NCBI GenBank assembly: GCA_011317545.1
Contig: WUJK01000002.1
Coordinates: 2,914,001 to 2,978,000, forward strand
Length of the DNA: 64,000 nt
Direction: 5' to 3'
Source: Coniella vitis
Lineage: Eukaryota; Ascomycota; Sordariomycetes; Diaporthales; Schizoparmaceae
Position 1 is the stretch's first letter, and each line of letters starts with the position of its first letter. Made by a program: the position numbers and the translations under genes. This document shows positions 60,001 through 64,000 of this stretch, piece after piece. A model generated the notes under the pieces. The model was not told the DNA's origin and did not search any database. It saw only the letters and a program-made list of their open reading frames with translations.

Positions 60001-60873
60001 TACATAGTAAAGCTGCTTGGACTGCGCCATTAGCTCCATCACTACGATCATCTTCACCACGACAACATCGCCAGCACCGCCATCATCATCGGTTTTTATC
60101 AGCATCGCACTTGTCTGTCCCGAAGCCTCTCAGTCAGTCGATCCTTGGGCTGGGCAGCGTAGTAGCAGCCCCAGCAGTCCATCACGCGTCGTCACTGGAG
60201 CATCAGGGCAGGGCACCTTCTGAGATTACGGTCGGACCCATCTTATTCTAATAATTGCATCTTTGACGCTAAGCACAGCACCGAGGTCACCACCCAATCC
60301 GCCAAGTACCTGCATCAACTCCCGGAGCCGCCTAAGGGACAGACCCGCATCTCAATCTTGTGTGGTCCCTCCCTGCACGCCCATCAATTTCTTCACCTTT
60401 TCTTTTAACCATTCCAGGCCCAACCGTCCAGGAGGCCCGTCCACTCTTTTGGATCTTTCCCTATTGTTCAATTCACACCTCGAGCCAACCTGGTTACCCA
60501 AACCAAAATCATTCACCATTCCTCCATCCTCCAACCGGCAACCCAACCTGTCACCTCAAACATCCGACACAGTCCTGACCTACTCGCCTCACCTACGTGC
60601 GACTCGCGACTTGGATCGGTTCAATTGGTCCACTCACCGCAGTTGTTGAGCAGCGTCACTTGTTTCGGACATATGCGCGCGCTGACTCTGGATGCTCCGT
60701 TCACAGTAATCAGCTCTAATCGAAAGAGCTCTTCATCCTGCACATCCTTTCCAGCGCTGCCCCAGCGCATGGAACACCACTGTCATTGTCGGTAGCCGCC
60801 ACCTGTGACAGGACACTCTCCCCCTTGCCAGCCAATTTGGACAACCGACTTGGCCACCAGCCTCGACTCGAAC

Positions 60874-63331
60874 ATGACAGTTGCACACGACTTGACACAC
60901 CGCGGCTCAGCCGTTGGCTCCAACACCATGGCTTTGGAGGACCGTTTTGAAGTCCTCAAGGAAATCGGCGATGGAAGTTTTGGCAGTGTTGTATTGGCGA
61001 GAGTACGCACTGCTGGAGCGAATGTTGCTAGAAGAGGCACAGTGGTAAGCTCGCATTAAAAGGGGTCTGCTTGTCTGACCAGCCAGCGCCCATAGATGTA
61101 ATGTACATACTGATATCGGATTCCAGATCGCCATCAAAACGATGAAGAAGACATTCGAGTCGTTTTCGCCTTGTCTAGAACTGCGCGAGGTCGTCTTCCT
61201 CAGAACTCTTCCGCCACACCAACATCTCGTCCCAGCCCTGGATATCTTTCTCGACCCCTTCACTAAGAAGCTTCACATTTGCATGGAGTACATGGAAGGC
61301 AACCTATACCAATTAATGAAGGCTAGAGATCACAAGTGCCTCGACAACTCAAGCGTCAAGAGCATTCTATTCCAGATCATGCAAGGTCTGGAGCACATTC
61401 ACGCCCATAATTTCTTCCACAGAGATATCAAGCCAGAAAATATTCTGGTGTCAACTTCATCCCATCAAGACACAACGAATTCCTTCAGAAGGTATTCTGC
61501 TCTCGTCACGCCGCCATCAACGCCCCCAACCTACACCGTCAAGATCGCCGATTTTGGACTGGCCAGAGAAACGCACTCCAAGCTCCCTTACACGACATAT
61601 GTCTCGACGCGATGGTACCGAGCACCTGAAGTTTTGTTGCGCGCTGGTGAATACTCTGCGCCGGTGGACATCTGGGCTATTGGAGCTATGGCAGTCGAGA
61701 TTGCAACCCTGAAGCCATTATTTCCCGGCGGTAACGAGGTTGACCAGGTCTGGAGGGTATGCGAGATTATGGGCAGTCCTGGAAACTGGTATAACAAGGC
61801 TGGTCAGCGTGTAGGTGGCGGCGATTGGCGAGAGGGCACTCGGCTGGCAGGAAAGCTGGGCTTTTCCTTCCCAAAGATGGCTCCTCATTCCATGGATACT
61901 ATTTTGCAAACCCCACAGTGGCCTGCATCGTTGAGCCACTTTGTGACTTGGTGTTTGATGTGGGACCCCAAGAACAGGCCGACATCCACCCAAGCGCTTG
62001 CCCACGAATACTTCGCCGATGCGGCCGACCCGACCAGGCCCAAGTCCTCGGCTTCGAGAATCCTCGGTCGCAAGCCATCCGAGCTGAGCCGCAGCTCCAA
62101 GGATGCAGTTTCGCCGGTCGTTTCTTCCAAGCCGTCCTGGTTCCGCAAGTCACTGATCGGTCGTTCCGAGTCTGCCAACGACCTTGTAGCGGTACAAGCC
62201 GCTACCAAGGAGCCACTGACTGCGAAGCCCCAACCAGCTCATATGGTAGCGGCAGACATAGCGCCTCTTGTGCCCGCCAAGTCGCGTCCTCCTGCGAACA
62301 AGAGAACAACCTGGACCAATGGCATATCGAACGTGGCTCCCATGCCCATCCTCCCAACCATCCGGCCCATATCGCCGTTATCGGATGCCGTGACTGCTCA
62401 AGCCAGCAGCCGGACACCATCATACAACGATGCCTATGCCAATGCTCACAGGCATGGCCATGGTGACGAGAAATCGTCCAAGAAGATTGGACGCCAGCTG
62501 TCGGTTCAATCAAGCTCCAACTCGTATGCAGACATTCATAGGCAACAAGCCGAACGAGCGCTCAATGGCCACGGAGGTCTCTCGTCACCGCCCAGCGCTC
62601 ACAAGGAAGGCTTCTTCTCACACCTGCGGAAAAGAGCGCGGAGGTTCTCCGGGCGTCACCAGACTCCAGTTTCCCCTATAGAGCCAGACATGGAGGCCCA
62701 GGCTGGCTGTGGACCCTGGGCTAGTAACAGATCTTCTATGGTCATAGATCCACCACCAGCACCCGTGCCCAAGGACAACTACGATTCCCTTGACCGTACT
62801 CTGAGGGATGGCCATGCAAATGTAGACAGCCTGCATGCACCGGCACCGGTCGTCCACCAACATTCTTCTACGGGCAGTCTGAAACGCCATCATTCCATTC
62901 CGCATCATCAACCTCGATCGGTGGACAACTTGTCGGGAACTTCACGAACTCCAGGCCCTGTTTCTAGCCGGACACGACGTGCTCAGGCAACACATGGCGT
63001 CCACCAATACGACGCGCCAGCCGAAGAAGACGAACTCCTCGATGAAGTGTTGACTTCCACACAGCGGACAATGAGACGTCTAGAAAAGCATGGATCCGTC
63101 CGGCAGTCACCCGCCAACTCCAACTTCCGGAATCCCTACCCGACACCTTCGCCTTCAGCGAGTGGAAATATTTGCTTATTTGGTGAGGGACAGGAAGCAG
63201 TCGCGCCTAAGCCATTGGATCTCAACAACCGAAAGACATCAGCTTACAAGTGGCCCACGCCACCATACGAGGAGAGCGAATGGGCTGCGTCTGCAGCCGC
63301 AAGCATTTGGGCAGCTGGCAGTCGATCCTAA
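60874..63331 (+). CDS. Ime2/RCK (MAK-type) family serine/threonine protein kinase
   Basis: Exons 60874-61044 and 61127-63331 give 791 residues. The intron (GTAAGC to TTCCAG) joins ARRGTV to IAIKTMKK, restoring the ATP-binding lysine (K61) after the glycine loop GDGSFGSV (32-39). Other kinase landmarks are HRDIKPEN (catalytic D157), DFG (D199), activation-loop TTY at 213-215 and STRWYRAPEVLL. About 30 residues rich in Ser/Thr/Pro are inserted between the catalytic loop and DFG, as in fungal Ime2-like kinases. The tail (about 360-791) is disordered and Ser/Arg/His-rich. Relatives are yeast Ime2 (meiosis), Aspergillus ImeB (light-dependent development) and fission yeast Mde3/Pit1. A second in-frame ATG at 60928 (MALEDRFEVLKE) is an alternative start. 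The long CT-rich upstream region suggests a long leader and complex control. Confidence 0.92.
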
Positions 63332-64000
63332 ACATTCTTTCCTTTATTTCACCTTTTTATTATTTTTTATATCTATTTTGGCATACCGAACGCACGTTCT
63401 AACTCAACAACACTTTGGGCGCAAAGAGACACAAAAATACTTTTTCTTTTCTTGGTATTCAGCCTGGCATCTTTTCTCCGGAGTTTTCTTTGCCCTCCTT
63501 TTGGCATTAAGGGATTTTACTGCTTCGACGTCCAGACTTGGAATTTGACGGCAACTTGAAAGGCGGCTATTGCATTTGGATTTGTTGAGCTTACAACATT
63601 AGGAAAAAGCTTCACGCTGCTCGCCGAGGTTTTTTCAACTCTCGGGCTGACCATGTCTCTTTTTTTTTTTTTTTTTTACATCGGTTCAGCAAGTTGTCAT
63701 ACTGCACAATACCCATCATAGATTGCACGAGTTCGACAAGCGGTCTGGCAATTTCTTCTCGGTTTTCTCCTTTTTGGTTCTTTTAGACTGGCTTGACCAG
63801 CCCCTTCCTATAATTGCTTTGGTTTCGTGGAGAGGCTAGACTTGGTATTTTGGAACGGGTACAGCCTGGAAGGCAGGAGCAAAGTCAAGAATACCTCATC
63901 TTCACCACTTCTGTTACAGGGTTATTCTTTCCTTTGTCCTGAGAGTTTGATGTGTCTGTGTAAATATACACGATATACTTATATGTACAGTGCAAACGGT
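63332..64000. other. 3' region of the kinase gene
   Basis: AT-rich with T-runs (about 63,660-63,677); no further gene is visible before the window ends. Confidence 0.5.

Larger units (their letters stand above)
51247..60873. other. Long stretch without a recognisable gene
   Basis: 9.6 kb between the Stc1-domain gene and the kinase gene. The first kilobase is probably the Stc1 leader (pyrimidine-rich on the minus strand). From about 52,700 to 60,010 copies of the palindrome TACTATGTA/TACATAGTA and of CCTAGGTA recur every few hundred bases. From about 59,300 onward the DNA is CT-rich (C-run at about 59,503-59,514) and is probably promoter and long leader of the kinase. Open frames of 60-200 codons occur on both strands but none shows family features or a good start. 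Non-coding RNA genes cannot be excluded. Confidence 0.55.

Overview
This is nuclear DNA of a filamentous ascomycete (Pezizomycotina). Small phase-shifting introns with GTRNGT donors and CTRAY branch sites, the gene content, and a large AT-rich block with the signature of repeat-induced point mutation (RIP) all point to this. The recurring TACTATGTA/TACATAGTA motif between genes and the style of the proteins suggest a dothideomycete of the Pleosporales type, but that is an impression, not a database result.

Left arm (1-18,886): normal gene-rich euchromatin. In order: an RCC1-repeat protein (+), proteasome subunit alpha-2 (-), a RINGv membrane ubiquitin ligase (+), a GT34 Golgi alpha-mannosyltransferase of the MNN10/MNN11 type (+), an acidic serine-rich coiled-coil protein (-), a mitochondrial PDK/BCKDK-type kinase (+) and sphingosine-1-phosphate lyase (-). 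A broken MFS sugar transporter (-) follows, at the edge of the repeat block. The genes are unrelated housekeeping genes, not a cluster; every intact gene was assembled from exons by hand, apart from the single-exon DUF7514-like gene on the right arm.

Repeat block (18,887-44,934): one composite insertion of 26 kb. The outermost layer is a Tc1/mariner (pogo/Fot1-like) DNA transposon with 91-bp terminal inverted repeats and a TA target duplication. It carries a dead transposase on the minus strand. It was then hit by two copies of a ~0.53-kb LTR-bearing miniature element, a solo 339-bp LTR, and a 7.28-kb Ty3/Gypsy chromovirus-like element. That Gypsy element was hit in its 3' LTR by a second copy (7.26 kb), which was hit in its integrase by a third (7.26 kb). 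All five internal insertions show a 5-bp target duplication (one has a single C/T difference). Removing them gives back a ~2.8-kb DNA transposon. CpA/TpG are nearly gone and no reading frame of 60 codons survives, as expected of heavy RIP.

Right arm (44,935-64,000): a small inverted-repeat element filled with a pyrimidine minisatellite, a DUF7514-type protein (-), an Stc1-domain protein (-; the fission yeast family member links RNAi to heterochromatin), a 9.6-kb stretch with no recognisable gene but many copies of a short palindromic motif, and an Ime2/RCK-family protein kinase (+).
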